Part shown: positions 33,001 through 42,402 of the stretch, one piece after another
Position numbering within the stretch: the first letter of the stretch is position 1
How the letters are laid out: each line of letters opens with the position of its first letter
Assembly: GCA_026686845.1 (NCBI GenBank)
Contig: JAIVEN010000012.1
Location: 3,226,501 to 3,290,500 of the forward strand
DNA from: Adenanthera pavonina
Taxonomy: Eukaryota; Streptophyta; Magnoliopsida; Fabales; Fabaceae
Direction: 5' to 3'
Length of the DNA: 64,000 nt
Program-made: the position numbers and the translations under genes
The notes under the pieces: model-generated
What the model saw: the letters and a program-made list of their open reading frames with translations, nothing else
Databases searched by the model: none
Told to the model about the DNA's origin: nothing

Positions 33001-35228
33001 ACCCCTTTTTGCATACTTCCTTGGACTATCATGAGCTTGTGGTGTCATACCCTTAAATTTGAACACCATATTAACAAATATTTAATTACCCAAAGAATAA
33101 GTTGGAGTTTCTCTTGAAAATACAAAGGAATTTATACCTTTGATAGCCCTAATCAAGTTCGAGCTTAGAAGGTACAAATAAAGAAGCCCAAATCAAGTTA
33201 TTACAATGTCATTTCATCATTTTCATCACATCACCAACATATACACAAGAAATACACGAGGCTTGAAAAACAAGAAGACTTCATGAAATAAAGACATTTT
33301 CATTTATCATATACAAGAGCTAATAATCTCCATCAGATCAAAGTTCTATTCAAGAGAGTTTGACATCATTCAACCAAACCCAACAAGAAGGGCTTACAAA
33401 TATCAATTTCAAAAGTCATTATTTCCCATACTTGACATTAACATATATATAATATATGCAAAACATAAAAAGTATCATTATCAACTACACCCAGATGCCA
33501 CACCAAAAGCAATATCTTTTATAGGGTATAGAGAAATCACTTCTCCGGTTCCTTTCCCTCAGCTATATTAGAGCCTTCTACTGAAAATGTTTAGATTATT
33601 TCTAATCTATCAAGATTATAAATATGCACATTAATACAATGATAATAGTGATAGCGACACAATACAACACACTAAACCATGGGCTTGCACAACACCTTTT
33701 GTGACTACTTTCATAGCTACAATTTAATGAAACACCCTAGTCTTGTATTCCACCTTTTATACTGTATTTCATCCCTATATAGCCCAAGAAGAATTATTCT
33801 GTCTACTAGTGTGATATTTTGTATCGTTTTCCATGACATGCTTAGCTGCACATGTTTCTTATTTCCTAGGTTGTTAGATTTTGGCTCTTAATATTTGGTG
33901 TAATCATTTGCTGAATTTGTGATGAAACAATCTGGAAACAATTAGAACATGAAGAATATATTAATTTTTGGTATTTGAGTCGCGTGCAAGGATTGTTGCC
34001 TCCTCTTCTATATTTGCTTGACTATATTTCCATTAAAAAAAAAACTGACAGGAAAATTATTGCATTCCATGGTATCATAATCTCTATGAAAAAAACATGT
34101 TGGTTGTTACATTAAGTGCTTAATGTAAAATCACATGTTGGTTGTTAGCATGAAAATCCATGTGCCAACGTTTTAGTTAAAGAGGGAAGGGAAGAAGAAA
34201 AAAAGGTTATAAATAAAAAGAAAATGCCAAGAATGAGGATTGAAAATATTAGCTCCAAGCTGCTACCAATTTGACGATATAACATCAACGACAGCATTAG
34301 TCTTATCCCATTAAGTGGGGTTGGCTACAGAGATCATACGATGTCAATAGGCTCTATCAAACACCATCTTTTAAGATAAATGTTGAAAAACAACATGAAG
34401 AAAGACACTGTTTATTTCCATGTAATTCAGTATATTTTAATAATAATTTTCTTAATTTTATTTAAGACAACATTACTTGGTGAGGTTTTTTGTGAAATCT
34501 CATTTTTAGGGTCATTATATTTTAAATTTTAATCATTTTTATGCGGGATAATATCATTTAGGAATTTTTTTTATATATAAATTTTAAATATTTTCTTTTT
34601 AGGTTTTAAATTTATCATTATCTATCATTAATTACCTCCTTTCCTTTTTATGTTGAAATATTTTCATTCAATAAAATTAAGCACCGTAAAAAATTAAGCT
34701 CAATTTATAGATATATATATATATATCATTCCTAAACTGGGAGAAAAAGTTCATTTTCTAATTATCATAATAGTTGAGGGTTTTGGTGTTCGGTGATGCG
34801 TATTGATATCTCTTGCATGCATTTGCAGATTTCCCAAAGTAGCAAAGCTCAACTACGTGTGGTGGTTTGAAGTGAAGGGAAGTTTAAAGACTAAACTTTT
34901 GTCCCCAAAAACAACATATGCTGTGTTCTTCATCTTCAAGTTTGGAAGTAGAAGATCTGGGTTCAAAAATAAGCAGGTAAATTTCAGCCTCAATGAAGGA
35001 GGTATGTGCAGGTCTCTTGGAGGAGTAATCCTAGACCCTCCAGGAATTGAAGTCAGGCAAAGAGAAGATGGATGGATGGAAATTCAGCTGGGGGAATTTT
35101 TCACTGAAGATGAAGAAGACAATGATGATGGTTTAGTGGAGTTCAGAGTTTGGGAGACTGATAATTATTATACTAAACAGGGCATGTTAGTCGAGGGAGT
35201 TGAGTTCCGGCCTATAAACAATGAATAG
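16610..35228 (+). CDS. F-box protein PP2-B-like, three exons with a 16.9-kb second intron
   Basis: Predicted 263-residue F-box/Phloem-protein-2 adaptor. In this family the N-terminal F-box binds SKP1 in an SCF ubiquitin ligase and the C-terminal PP2 domain is a lectin-like target-binding module. Exons: 16610-16882, 17846-17964, 34829-35228; all introns are GT..AG and phases agree (0, then 2). The F-box is about residues 6-50 ([20 protein letters not shown] ... [11 protein letters not shown]). The PP2 domain spans exons 2-3 ([56 protein letters not shown]). I see no stop or frameshift. Intron 2 (17965-34828) contains an antisense LINE split by an antisense Sirevirus. The paralogue at 37493 has the same exon lengths apart from exon 1 (273 versus 261). 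Whether the long intron is spliced efficiently cannot be told from sequence. Confidence 0.88.
17846..17964 (+). CDS. PP2-B gene 1, exon 2
   Basis: 119 bases after the acceptor GGAGCAG. Encodes [19 protein letters not shown] and the start of the PP2 core ([10 protein letters not shown]), ending AG at the donor GTATGT, phase 2. It is the same length as exon 2 of the paralogue. Confidence 0.88.
18001..18034. repeat. (AC)12 microsatellite with (AT) extension
   Basis: Twelve AC units at 18001-18024 followed by alternating AT, in intron 2 of the first PP2-B gene just before the LINE. Confidence 0.9.
18046..20584 (-). mobile_element. L1-type LINE, 3' portion (RT, zf-RVT, RNase H), degraded
   Basis: Antisense to the host gene. 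Its poly(A) tail appears as T8 at 18046-18053. Going 5' to 3' on the minus strand: reverse transcriptase (about 20580-19650: FYH near 20415, [24 protein letters not shown], and the active-site box as LLFANDLML, where FADD is expected), the linker and zf-RVT regions (19461-19201, 18796-18509: [18 protein letters not shown]), and a C-terminal RNase H-like domain (18371-18069: [16 protein letters not shown]). Many stops and frameshifts occur and the Asp-to-Asn change hits the catalytic box. Just before the tail is a stem-loop, TTGGGC/GCCCAA. The 5' part continues at 32276 beyond the inserted Sirevirus. Confidence 0.88.
20590..22236 (-). repeat. Sirevirus 3' LTR
   Basis: On the plus strand runs TGTTAGTTGTGCTGGC ... 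GATTCAACA. Contains an alternating array of TTCGAA and TTCGTCTG motifs (about 21240-21990), a TATA-like site near 21133 (minus strand), and borders the polypurine tract at 22237. Confidence 0.95.
22237..22266 (-). other. Polypurine tract and conserved Sirevirus 3' motif
   Basis: Read on the minus strand: TTTGTCATCATAAAAAA then GGGGGAGAA, directly before the 3' LTR start TGTTGAATC. This is the site from which plus-strand cDNA synthesis is primed. The TGTCATCAT...GGGGGAG arrangement is typical of Sireviruses. Confidence 0.85.
22542..24765 (-). pseudogene. Extra ORF downstream of Sirevirus pol (putative plant transposon protein-like)
   Basis: Same strand as pol, between RNase H and the 3' LTR, where some Sireviruses carry an additional or envelope-like ORF. 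The start is the ATG near 24730 ([12 protein letters not shown]), or an upstream one at 24765. The first 80 residues are Lys/Ser-rich and basic. Then comes a folded-looking region ([59 protein letters not shown]) of the type annotated in plants as putative plant transposon protein. A Pro-rich stretch (about 23560-23450) and a Ser/Lys tail ending SKKSKSKK (stop at 22542) follow. Interrupted by stops near 23955, 23895 and 23662, another near 23359, and a frameshift near 23165. I see no signal peptide or membrane segment, so an envelope role is not supported. Confidence 0.7.
24766..25626 (-). other. Sirevirus spacer between pol and the extra ORF, with an LTR-like motif array
   Basis: No coding sequence. 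About 24825-25400 contains repeated AACAGACGAA, AAATTCGAATTT and TTCGTCT motifs like those in the LTRs, at similar density but without the LTR ends. Confidence 0.6.
25627..28740 (-). pseudogene. Sirevirus pol (protease, integrase, RT, RNase H), degraded
   Basis: On the minus strand. The protease begins near 28722 as [13 protein letters not shown], where Copia proteases read WY(L/M)DSGCSxHMTG, so the catalytic DSG is lost. GAG-pre-integrase [17 protein letters not shown] is at about 28350-28300. Integrase core: [19 protein letters not shown], and [12 protein letters not shown] where the catalytic Glu (VERKNR) has become Lys. RT 27111-26128: [29 protein letters not shown]. RNase H 25995-25627: the expected CDNxSAI reads CHNQSAI, and the end is [14 protein letters not shown]. 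Stops separate these blocks (28047, 27205, 27120, 25910). The reading order matches a normal Copia pol. Confidence 0.93.
28785..30564 (-). pseudogene. Sirevirus gag (UBN2/DUF4219 type), degraded
   Basis: The start codon at 30564 (minus) gives [20 protein letters not shown], then the DUF4219 signature [17 protein letters not shown] replaces a CAA codon at about 30450. The UBN2 core runs to 29773 ([50 protein letters not shown]). A frameshift or stop near 29770 precedes the zinc knuckle CYECKK*GHIKWDC, in which a CAG has become TAG. An acidic region, a coiled-coil-like segment (29506-29300) and a second Cys-rich motif ([12 protein letters not shown]) follow. Gag forms the virus-like particle and binds RNA. 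Here it cannot be made intact. Confidence 0.9.
30605..30617 (-). other. Sirevirus primer-binding site
   Basis: Minus strand reads TGGTATCAGAGCC, complementary to the 3' end of initiator tRNA-Met, two bases inside the 5' LTR (ending at 30620). This is the usual Copia primer site. Confidence 0.92.
30620..32270 (-). repeat. Sirevirus 5' LTR
   Basis: Plus strand TGTTAGATGTGCTGGC ... GATTCAACA. It has the same motif array as the 3' LTR (about 31290-32000). A TATA box candidate is given separately. Followed by TSD TTCTT. Confidence 0.95.
31163..31172 (-). promoter_or_regulatory. LTR TATA box
   Basis: TATAAATATA on the minus strand inside the 5' LTR, about 540 bases before its 3' end. The same position is conserved in the other LTRs of the family (near 21133, and TATAAATAG at 60118). 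Confidence 0.6.
32276..33042 (-). mobile_element. L1-type LINE, 5' portion (endonuclease end to RT start)
   Basis: Continuation of the LINE at 18046-20584. On the minus strand: the tail of the endonuclease region ([16 protein letters not shown]), then [49 protein letters not shown] and [14 protein letters not shown]. Reading straight across to 20584, after dropping the Sirevirus and one TTCTT, continues with VYSMWHLT and leads into the RT. This confirms that the LTR element split one LINE. The 5' end is truncated or overlain near 33042. No matching TSD was found there. Confidence 0.85.
33043..34828. other. Remainder of PP2-B intron 2, partly repeat-derived
   Basis: From TGTCATACCC at 33043 the sequence differs from the LINE. 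TGTCATACCC-type starts are common in plant LTRs, but I found no matching end or TSD. About 34297-34345 contains TCTTATCCCATTAAGTGGGG, a motif often found in dispersed plant repeats. No open frame of interest. The last ~100 bases before the acceptor resemble the same position in the paralogue. Confidence 0.45.
34829..35228 (+). CDS. PP2-B gene 1, exon 3 (PP2 domain)
   Basis: 400 bases after the acceptor TTTGCAG, entered in phase 2, ending in TAG. Encodes [18 protein letters not shown] through FRPINNE. The frame is open and the length equals exon 3 of the paralogue. Confidence 0.9.
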
Positions 35229-35503
35229 AAGAAAACCTGACACATTTTCATATGTGGCTTTATATAAATTTTATATTATATAGAGATATACAAATTGTAT
35301 GCATCTTTGATTCTTCCATCGTATAAGCTTGTGTAGTGTGATTGTTGGATTGAAATTGTGTAAACTTAATTTGAGACCATTTTGATTTACAGTTTGATCG
35401 TTATATAAACAATTTCTTTTCATTTAGCTGTGACAGAGAATTACAGAGGAGACTTAGGCTAGTAATAATGCAGTGTATTGCTTTGACTAATTGGTGATTT
35501 TAG

Positions 35504-35675
35504 AAGGTGTTCAAGGGCGGAGGGAGAGGCGAGGCGACTAGTGGTGGTCATGGTCCCTCAAGTTTTTATATTCTACACATTATATGCGCCCACATAATAT
35601 ATACACCCACCCCCTAAGTTAAATAAAGCTTGACCACCCTAAAATTTTTGAAATGGCTCCACCTTTGAGGGTGTT
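35504..35675. mobile_element. Small hAT-type MITE (156 bp)
   Basis: Element 35512-35667 with ends CAAGGGCGGAG and, in reverse complement, CAAAGGTGGAG. Flanks AAGGTGTT (35504-35511) and AGGGTGTT (35668-35675) agree at 7 of 8 bases, the hAT duplication size. Confidence 0.65.
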
Positions 35676-36033
35676 TCCCGTGTATTACCTAGAATAATGT
35701 ATTACTTAAACATCCATACCTGAATTTTTATTTATCATATTTTTTTTTGCAAGAATATTTTCTCATATATATTTTTTTGTGAAAACAATAAATTTCGACA
35801 TTTTTTACTTCCATAGCTCAAAATAAACTAAGGTGGGATGATGAGTCCTCTTTTTTATATTTCTTATTATTTGATATTTAAAATAGCCAACAAATTTTTT
35901 TTCTATGATTATCTAGTATGCAATAGTACATAGGCTGATTTGAACATTTTTAAATTTAAATAGGAATAATTCTTCTAACGTGATTTTTTTCACTCAAAGT
36001 ACTTGAATTCAAGAACTTAACTATCAATTATTT

Positions 36034-36696
36034 ATTTGTGTTGGCTCTCTTTCATAAAACGTAGTTTCACTAAAGTAAAGGCAAACAAAAAAGATTAACT
36101 ATGAGTGCTAGAGGCATGAGGTTAAAAAATAATGATAACTGGTAGTCAAACGATGTGAGAATTTGAGACCTTTTACTACAGGTTCCCAAAATTTGAAGAA
36201 ATTGCATTAAAACATTAAGTGCAGGAAGAATGAAATAAAGGTAATTGAGCTCTAAATCTAGGTCCCGATGTTGTGTGAGTCTAGGTACACTCGAATCTTT
36301 AGATTTGAACAAACAAACAAATAAAGGTGCGAAGAAGATACAAAGATTCCCAGAGAATTGATAGTTAATGCCACACAGGATATAGATCACCAAAGTGATG
36401 AATAGAGTGCCAAAGAGGCTTGAATGAAACTTTAGGAGCTTGATTAATGTTATTCATAAGAGTCATTTGAGTGTTTCTGGACATTGATGTTATATGTGTG
36501 TCCTCATCATTTCCGCTAGGCGTATTTATAGAGAAGGGAAGCTTGTTTGGTTTTCTGATACCAGAGGCACAACTCCATGACCTTGGAAGATGCTCCATGC
36601 AGCCGTAGTAAAGTCCATGATCTTGCCCACGACTTACCCTCGACTAGTGCCATCTTGTTGGGCCGAGCCCATAATCATTATGGGCCAAACAATTTG
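36034..36696 (-). mobile_element. Solo LTR of an unidentified LTR retrotransposon
   Basis: LTR 36039-36691 (653 bp), starting TGTTGGCTCTC and ending GGGCCAAACA on the plus strand, with a perfect 5-bp duplication ATTTG at 36034-36038 and 36692-36696. A TATA box (TATAAATACG, minus strand, about 36521-36530) gives the orientation. The end at 36654-36691 is an imperfect palindrome (TGTTGGGCC ... GGCCAAACA). No internal sequence remains, so the family cannot be told. Confidence 0.85.
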
Positions 36697-36890
36697 ATAT
36701 TCAAAATAGCCCATTTATTAGAATAAAATACATAATTATATGAGAACCTAGAATTAAAAATTTTTAACAAAAGGATTTTTAAAACTTCAATTATTTACAA
36801 GAAATAAAGTTATCATCAGGTTTTGAAAAAAATGCAATAAGAGCTACTTCATTTGGAATAATAATGTTTGAATATAAATTAGCCGGTAAT

Positions 36891-37313
36891 ACTAAATGTT
36901 AAGGGTGCGTTTGGTTCTCTGTTTTATAAAATTAAGTTAAGATAAATGAGATTTGTAAAAATGAAGTTTAGATAAAGTAAGTTTGTTATAAGTTATTATA
37001 TTTAGATATTCTTTTTACAAAAGTAAATTTGATAAAAAATCTATTTGGATGATAATGGTTAAAAGTATTTTTAGATGTATAATATAGAATAAATTTATTT
37101 CTTCTTTTCCAAAAATCACATTTTACTAAAGAAAAAGTAATTTTTTCTCTCCTTTTTCAAAATTACAGTTTAATTAACTCTTCATTTTTCTCTTTTTTAA
37201 AAAAATCAATTTATTTTTAAATTTTGTTTAGCCAAACATATCTTTTAAAAAAACATAATTAAAAATCAAGATGTCTTCTTACCAAAAAAAGAACTAAACA
37301 CAGGCACTAAATG
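36891..37313. mobile_element. MITE 190 bp upstream of PP2-B gene 2
   Basis: Element 36899-37305 flanked by ACTAAATG on both sides (36891-36898, 37306-37313). The ends resemble each other in inverted orientation (GGGTGCGTTTGGTTCT versus CTGTGTTTAGTTCT). The GTTTGGTT-type end also fits PIF/Harbinger (Tourist) elements with a TAA duplication, so the superfamily is open. Confidence 0.65.
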
Positions 37314-37492
37314 ATATAAGGAAAGGATGTTTTAATCTAAGGTTAAGAAAATGGTTGGCTTGTTTTTTTCCAATATTTTTTGGTTCTGGTCAATGAAACG
37401 GTTGACGTTGGGTAGCAATATAATGCTGCAGCCTGCACGTAAGAGATTAAACAATATCTCGAAAATCTTGAGAGAGAGAGAGAGGTGTGAAG

Positions 37493-40400
37493 ATGGAAAT
37501 AACAGGGGTTTTGCCGAAGGAGTGTTTCTGCAAAATTCTTTCATTCACAACGGCGAAGGATGCGTGTCGATCATCCGTCGTTTCTTCCGCCTTCAAAGCA
37601 TTTGCAGATTCCGACGACACGTGGGAAGCTTTTCTGCCGTCCGATTGCCATGAGATAATCGCGCAGTACTCCTCTCCCACCTTGATTTCTCTTCCCAAAA
37701 AGCAACTCTACTTTCATCTTTGTGATCATCCCCTCCTTTTGCCCAATCACATGGTAACATCAGATCCCCTCCTTTTTAGTTTTCTCTTTTTCTTTTGGAA
37801 TTTATTATTTATCCTATTGTAAAAGAACTAAAATATAAAATTAAAATATCTATCCATTCTAATTTTTTATTAAATAATATTCATTTCTGTTATTACTATT
37901 TTGTAATATTTTAATATTTGGATCATTAATAAAATATTTCGGTATATGACTTATAATAGTAATATATGTAGTGTTTGAACTTGACTTGTTCTCTTTGGGC
38001 AAGACAAATGAAAAACTTGGCTTGTTAACCTAAAGTATTTATCACTCAGCCACAGTTGAATTTTTAAAACAAGATGGGTGTGTACAATTATATTATTATT
38101 ATTATTAATTTTTCAATCAACAAACATCTCCATTATATATATAAATGAGAATACATTTTACTAAACAAAGGAAGTTCACTTTTTCTCTCTCCTTCCTATC
38201 CGTCGCCTATTATTTTTTTTTTCAAATTTCAACTTACTTTTTTCTCACACTCTTCACTCCTTATTCTGTTTCGCCCAGGCCAAATAATGATTTATAAATA
38301 TAATTTTATGAAACAACCAGAAAACCTTTTGGTATGTTGTTAGATAAAATAGTTTTTGTGGTAATTTGCAAATATGTTTCACTTACAAACGGATAATCAT
38401 AAATCTTGATACTTTGGCCAAACAATATTTTCATCTTTTAAAATATTTTGAGTTATTATATTCATTAAATAGTAACGATGCTATCGTTAATGATGTTTTT
38501 CTAAGTATATCCTTATCAAGTGCTACATGAAAATTGAGCATATATAAAATTATGTCCTCATCGACATTTAAACAGTGATATTACTAATATTAATGTGAAA
38601 ATCAATATTTGATACTCACTTTATAAAAATTTAAGTGTATTTCTAAATTTTAGGGGGAGAGGCAAAAATCTTGTTAGAGAACTAATCTCATTTGAATTCA
38701 TCTAAAAGTTGAAAAATATTTCATTTAAATAATATATGAGAGAAAATAATTTTTTTGCCACTGCTAAGGTCCTAACTTTCCCATTGGTGACACATAACCA
38801 TTCAAATATCAAGTAGTTTGATTTGAAAAAAAAAAATAAGAAGAAGGTGATTCATTTCCTTGGCAGTCCAATATACAGAACCATTGCCTTATCTATCAAT
38901 CAAGGTTGAAAAATAATATTAGACAATTTCATTAATTTTAACTTGGAGCTATAACTTATTGGGTTCAATGATAGTACAAACCCTTTTGATTTATTGGGAA
39001 ACAATAATTAAATGTCTGACCAAAAAAAATTATGTAAATGCACTTTCATAGTTAGAGTAATCTTGTCCTCTCAGCCAATGAAAGCATGGCAAAATTGGAA
39101 TCAATTTCACTGAATTTGTGTGTTTGTTATATATGCATTAAATTTCAAATTGGAGCAAAATCTGTAACTTTTTGTTCATCCTCAACTGCTTGTTCATTAA
39201 AAAACAAAAAAAAAAATCCTCTACTGCTTTTCTTACGAGGGAAGATAGTGAGACTGCGACAATTTTACTCAGTCTGACTTTTTTTTTTTCATATTAGACT
39301 TAGGTTGGTAAAAAAAAAAAAGACTTGCTATGGGACTTTTTATATATTGCATATATGGACAAATATTTTGTCTTATTTGTAATGCACCAATGGTAAGTAA
39401 ACGCTTCCTTCTCCCATTTTCGTCTTCATTTTGGTGAAGTGTTTTTGTTCATATATATTATATATCTTTTCTCATGCTTCTCTGTATTATACTTTCTTTG
39501 ATGGAGCAGACTTTTTCGTTGGAAAAAGAAAGTGGTAAGAAGGTTTATATGATAGGTGCAAGAGGGCTTGCGATTCTGTGGGGATGGGATTCGAGGTACT
39601 GGAATTACATTTCTATTCCACAGTCCAGGTATGCTTTAAACAAAAAATCATATTCGTATCTTGTCCTTGCTGATTTTTATTTCGGCCAACGTACTTGTTC
39701 ATATTTGCATATATAGCACAGACTATTTTTTTTTTCTTATACAACTATTTGGTATTTAATACAATTGGGTCAGATTCAAACATTATCGAGTTCAACCGAA
39801 AATAACTTTTTAACAATATCTACCTTGTTTAAGGGGAATTAAGTCCATTTCACTCGACTCAATACCACCATTGTTCAACTAGCCATATCAAGGGATGTTG
39901 GTGTCTATTTGTTCTTCATTACACAATTAATGAAGAAACCAGACTTGAGATTATTTTTGTCACATCCTCATAGTGCATTATAGCACTATGTTATATGCAA
40001 ATATGAACATATAAAATGATTTGGCTTTGGGGTTTAGGATTTAGGATTTAGGAGAGGAGGTTCAAAATAATACCCTCACTACAAAGTAATGTGAAGAAGT
40101 CATGCTTTATTACAAATGCAATTTAGCACATTCTAATATTAATTTTATTCTATGATGGATTATTTGGTGAGGCTTTTTTATTATCATATTTTTTACGCTG
40201 ATTGTATTTTAAGTTTTAATCAATTTTAATTACAATAATTTTGTTTTATTTATTTTGTTCAAGGTAGATGTCTTAAATAATAAATATTGTTAGATTTAAA
40301 CTTTATCGATATATATTGTTACCTACTTTTCTATTTATGGTAAACTGTGTGCATTCAACAAGATTGTTTATAATAATAAAATAAACTTTAATTTAAACTA

Positions 40401-41092
40401 CATTTTTTTTGTATGATTACCTAGAATCTGATACTACCAAGCAATATTCGAGTATTGTCAGACTCAAATGGGTAGCTTTTCAAATGTGATTTAATTTTTC
40501 TATCTGTAATGCTTGAACTCAATACCTTATTTAAAGAGTGTTAAGTCCATTACTACTCAATTCAACAACTATTATTCTAAACAATATTTTTATACCTTTA
40601 CAAAAATGGGAGTGAATCTAATTATTGTTATAACAGTTTAGGATTTTTTGTTTAGTGAGATGTACTGATGGATATGTTGGATGCATTTACAGATTTCCCC
40701 AAATAGCAGTGCTCAACGAAGTGTGGTGGTTTGAGGTGAAGGGAAGCTTCAACACTAAATTTCTGTCCCCAAATACAACATATGCTGTGTTCTTCGTCTT
40801 CCAGTTTGGAAGCGAAATATTGGGATTCACAGATTCACTGATAAATTTCAGTGTTAATGAAAGAGTGATGAACAGCTCTCATGAATCTGTGGTCTTAGAC
40901 CCCCCAGGAATTGGTGTAAGGCAAAGAGAAGATGAATGGCTGGAAATTAAGGTCGGAGAGTTTCACACTGAAAATGGAGATCATAATGATGGCTTCTCAG
41001 TGGAGTTTAAAGTATGGCAGTTTGATGATCATAATATGAAAAAAGGCATTTTAGTTGAAGGATTTGAGTTCCGACCTAAAAGTGGTGAATAG
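37493..41092 (+). CDS. F-box protein PP2-B-like, three exons (paralogue of the gene at 16610)
   Basis: Predicted 259-residue F-box/PP2 adaptor of an SCF ubiquitin ligase. Exons: 37493-37753, 39510-39628, 40693-41092, GT..AG introns, phases 0 and 2, sum 780 bases ending TAG. The ATG at 37493 (MEITGVLPKECFCKILSF) is preferred; an in-frame GTG lies six bases upstream but is not a plausible start. F-box about residues 4-47 ([28 protein letters not shown]). PP2 core: [76 protein letters not shown]. No frameshift or stop. It is clearly a tandem duplicate of gene 1 with normal-sized introns (1.76 and 1.06 kb). A short poly(A) micro-insertion sits in intron 1. Confidence 0.92.
39178..39229 (+). repeat. 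Micro-insertion in PP2-B gene 2 intron 1 (24 bp, 14-bp TSD)
   Basis: ATCCTCAACTGCTT (39178-39191) and ATCCTCTACTGCTT (39216-39229), one mismatch, flank GTTCATTAAAAAAC followed by A's. Confidence 0.6.
39296..39326 (+). repeat. Possible micro-insertion (19 bp, 6-bp flank)
   Basis: AGACTT at 39296-39301 and 39321-39326 flanks AGGTTGGT followed by A11. The flank is short and could be chance. Confidence 0.3.
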
Positions 41093-42003
41093 AAGAAATT
41101 AATTTGTACGCATATTTCTTTCATGGTGTAAGCTTTAGTGTGATTGTTGAATTGGAATTGTGTAAACTTGATTTTGGACCAATTTGATTTACATTGAAAG
41201 TGACTTTTGGTTGATACATTAGCATTCCGTTTTGGGAAAATTGTGATTTTGGACAAAAAAAAATGAATATATTTGTTTTTTGGGAACCAAAGGTGATTTT
41301 TTTGGGGTCAGAGTCGAATTTTTTGAACTTCTGATTGAACATTTTTTTTCAAAAAAGATCAATTTGGTACCAAAAACTAAATATGTTTTTTTTGGTCTCA
41401 AAACACAATTTCCCCCTTTGTTTTTTTGGGAATTTGAATGGGCAAAATATTATAGTTAGAGGACAAACGTTACTACTCTTCAAAGGCGGAACCAAACATA
41501 CACTTTGTCGTTTAACATAAGAGAAGAATTAATGGACGGTTAAAACCTATTTTTAAACTCAAAAACATTATATGTAATGTCATTCATCAAAATCCAAAAT
41601 TAAAAAATAACATATCTATATTTGTCATTTTGTCTTGTTAATTTGAAGAGAAATTATTGTTGAGAACCATAAAGCAAATTTTTTATTCTTAAAATAAATA
41701 ATTTTAATGGATGGTTTTCAATTGCAATTTTTCCTAATTTAATTTAAATTCTGCATCATGAATCACAACATGGGGCAAAAGAAATTAATAAAAGATTTGT
41801 AAGTTAGCTCCATGTTGCCATTATCAGTCTGTTAACCATTACCAACCTCCATCTACCATTGATCACCACCTTTTGGCACTAATCACCATTAACTACTATT
41901 ATTTGTAACCAATTACCACTATCTATAGTCGTCCACTAGTGTACTCAAAACTTGTTTTGACATTAATTTTGCAAAAGCATGTTGCTGATTTCATAACTTT
42001 ATG

Positions 42004-42402
42004 TTAGATTTTATTTTGATCCTTTAATTTTATTTTATTTTTTTAATTTTTTAATTTTTTAATTTTTTAATTTTCAAAATATAATCAAAAGTCTATTAAC
42101 TATATTAATAAAAAAATTCTAACAAAACATCATTTGATATTGACATATCAATCTTTACCAAGTCATTAATATTTCTCATAAATATTGGGTTTAAAAATAT
42201 TTTTTAATTAAATTGAAAGATTAAAAATAAATAATTATAAATAATAAATTTCTAAATAAAACCTTAATCTTAGATTTTTTTTATCAGTATTTTTCACTAA
42301 TATAATTAACAGTGTTAGTAATAGTAAAAATTTTAATTATATTTTGAAAGTTCAAGGATTAAAAAAAATAAAATAAAGTTAAAGGATTAAAATGGAACCT
42401 AG
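42004..42402. repeat. Inverted-repeat element, about 400 bp (MITE-like)
   Basis: The left arm (42004-42045, containing ATTTTGATCCTTTAATTTTA) and the right arm (42361-42402, containing TAAAGTTAAAGGATTAAAAT) are close reverse complements over about 38 bases. Inside the left arm follow four copies of TTTTTTAA. No target-site duplication was found. The transcript could fold into a long hairpin. Confidence 0.6.

Larger units (their letters stand above)
35229..37492. other. Spacer between the two PP2-B genes
   Basis: Holds two MITEs (35512-35667, 36899-37305) and a solo LTR (36039-36691), listed separately. Otherwise AT-rich with no gene. A possible TATA box of gene 2 (TATAAT, 37419-37424) lies about 70 bases before its ATG. 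Confidence 0.6.

Noticed and set aside
33043..33700. Solo LTR starting TGTCATACCC
   Set aside because: The start looks like a plant LTR, but no matching CA end or repeat of the preceding TGTGG could be found.
34096..34150. Repeat of ACATGTTGGTTGTTA with a small CATTAAG/CTTAATG hairpin
   Set aside because: Only about 15 bp repeated once. Too short to distinguish from chance duplication.
34297..34345. SINE-like fragment (TCTTATCCCATTAAGTGGGG)
   Set aside because: The motif is familiar from dispersed plant repeats, but no RNA polymerase III boxes, tail or TSD could be defined.
36070..36598. Open frames on the minus strand in the PP2-B spacer
   Set aside because: They lie wholly inside the solo LTR 36039-36691.
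40021..40055. Telomere-like repeat (GGTTTAGGATTTAGGATTTAGG)
   Set aside because: Only two or three degenerate units of the TTTAGGG type, too short for an interstitial telomere.
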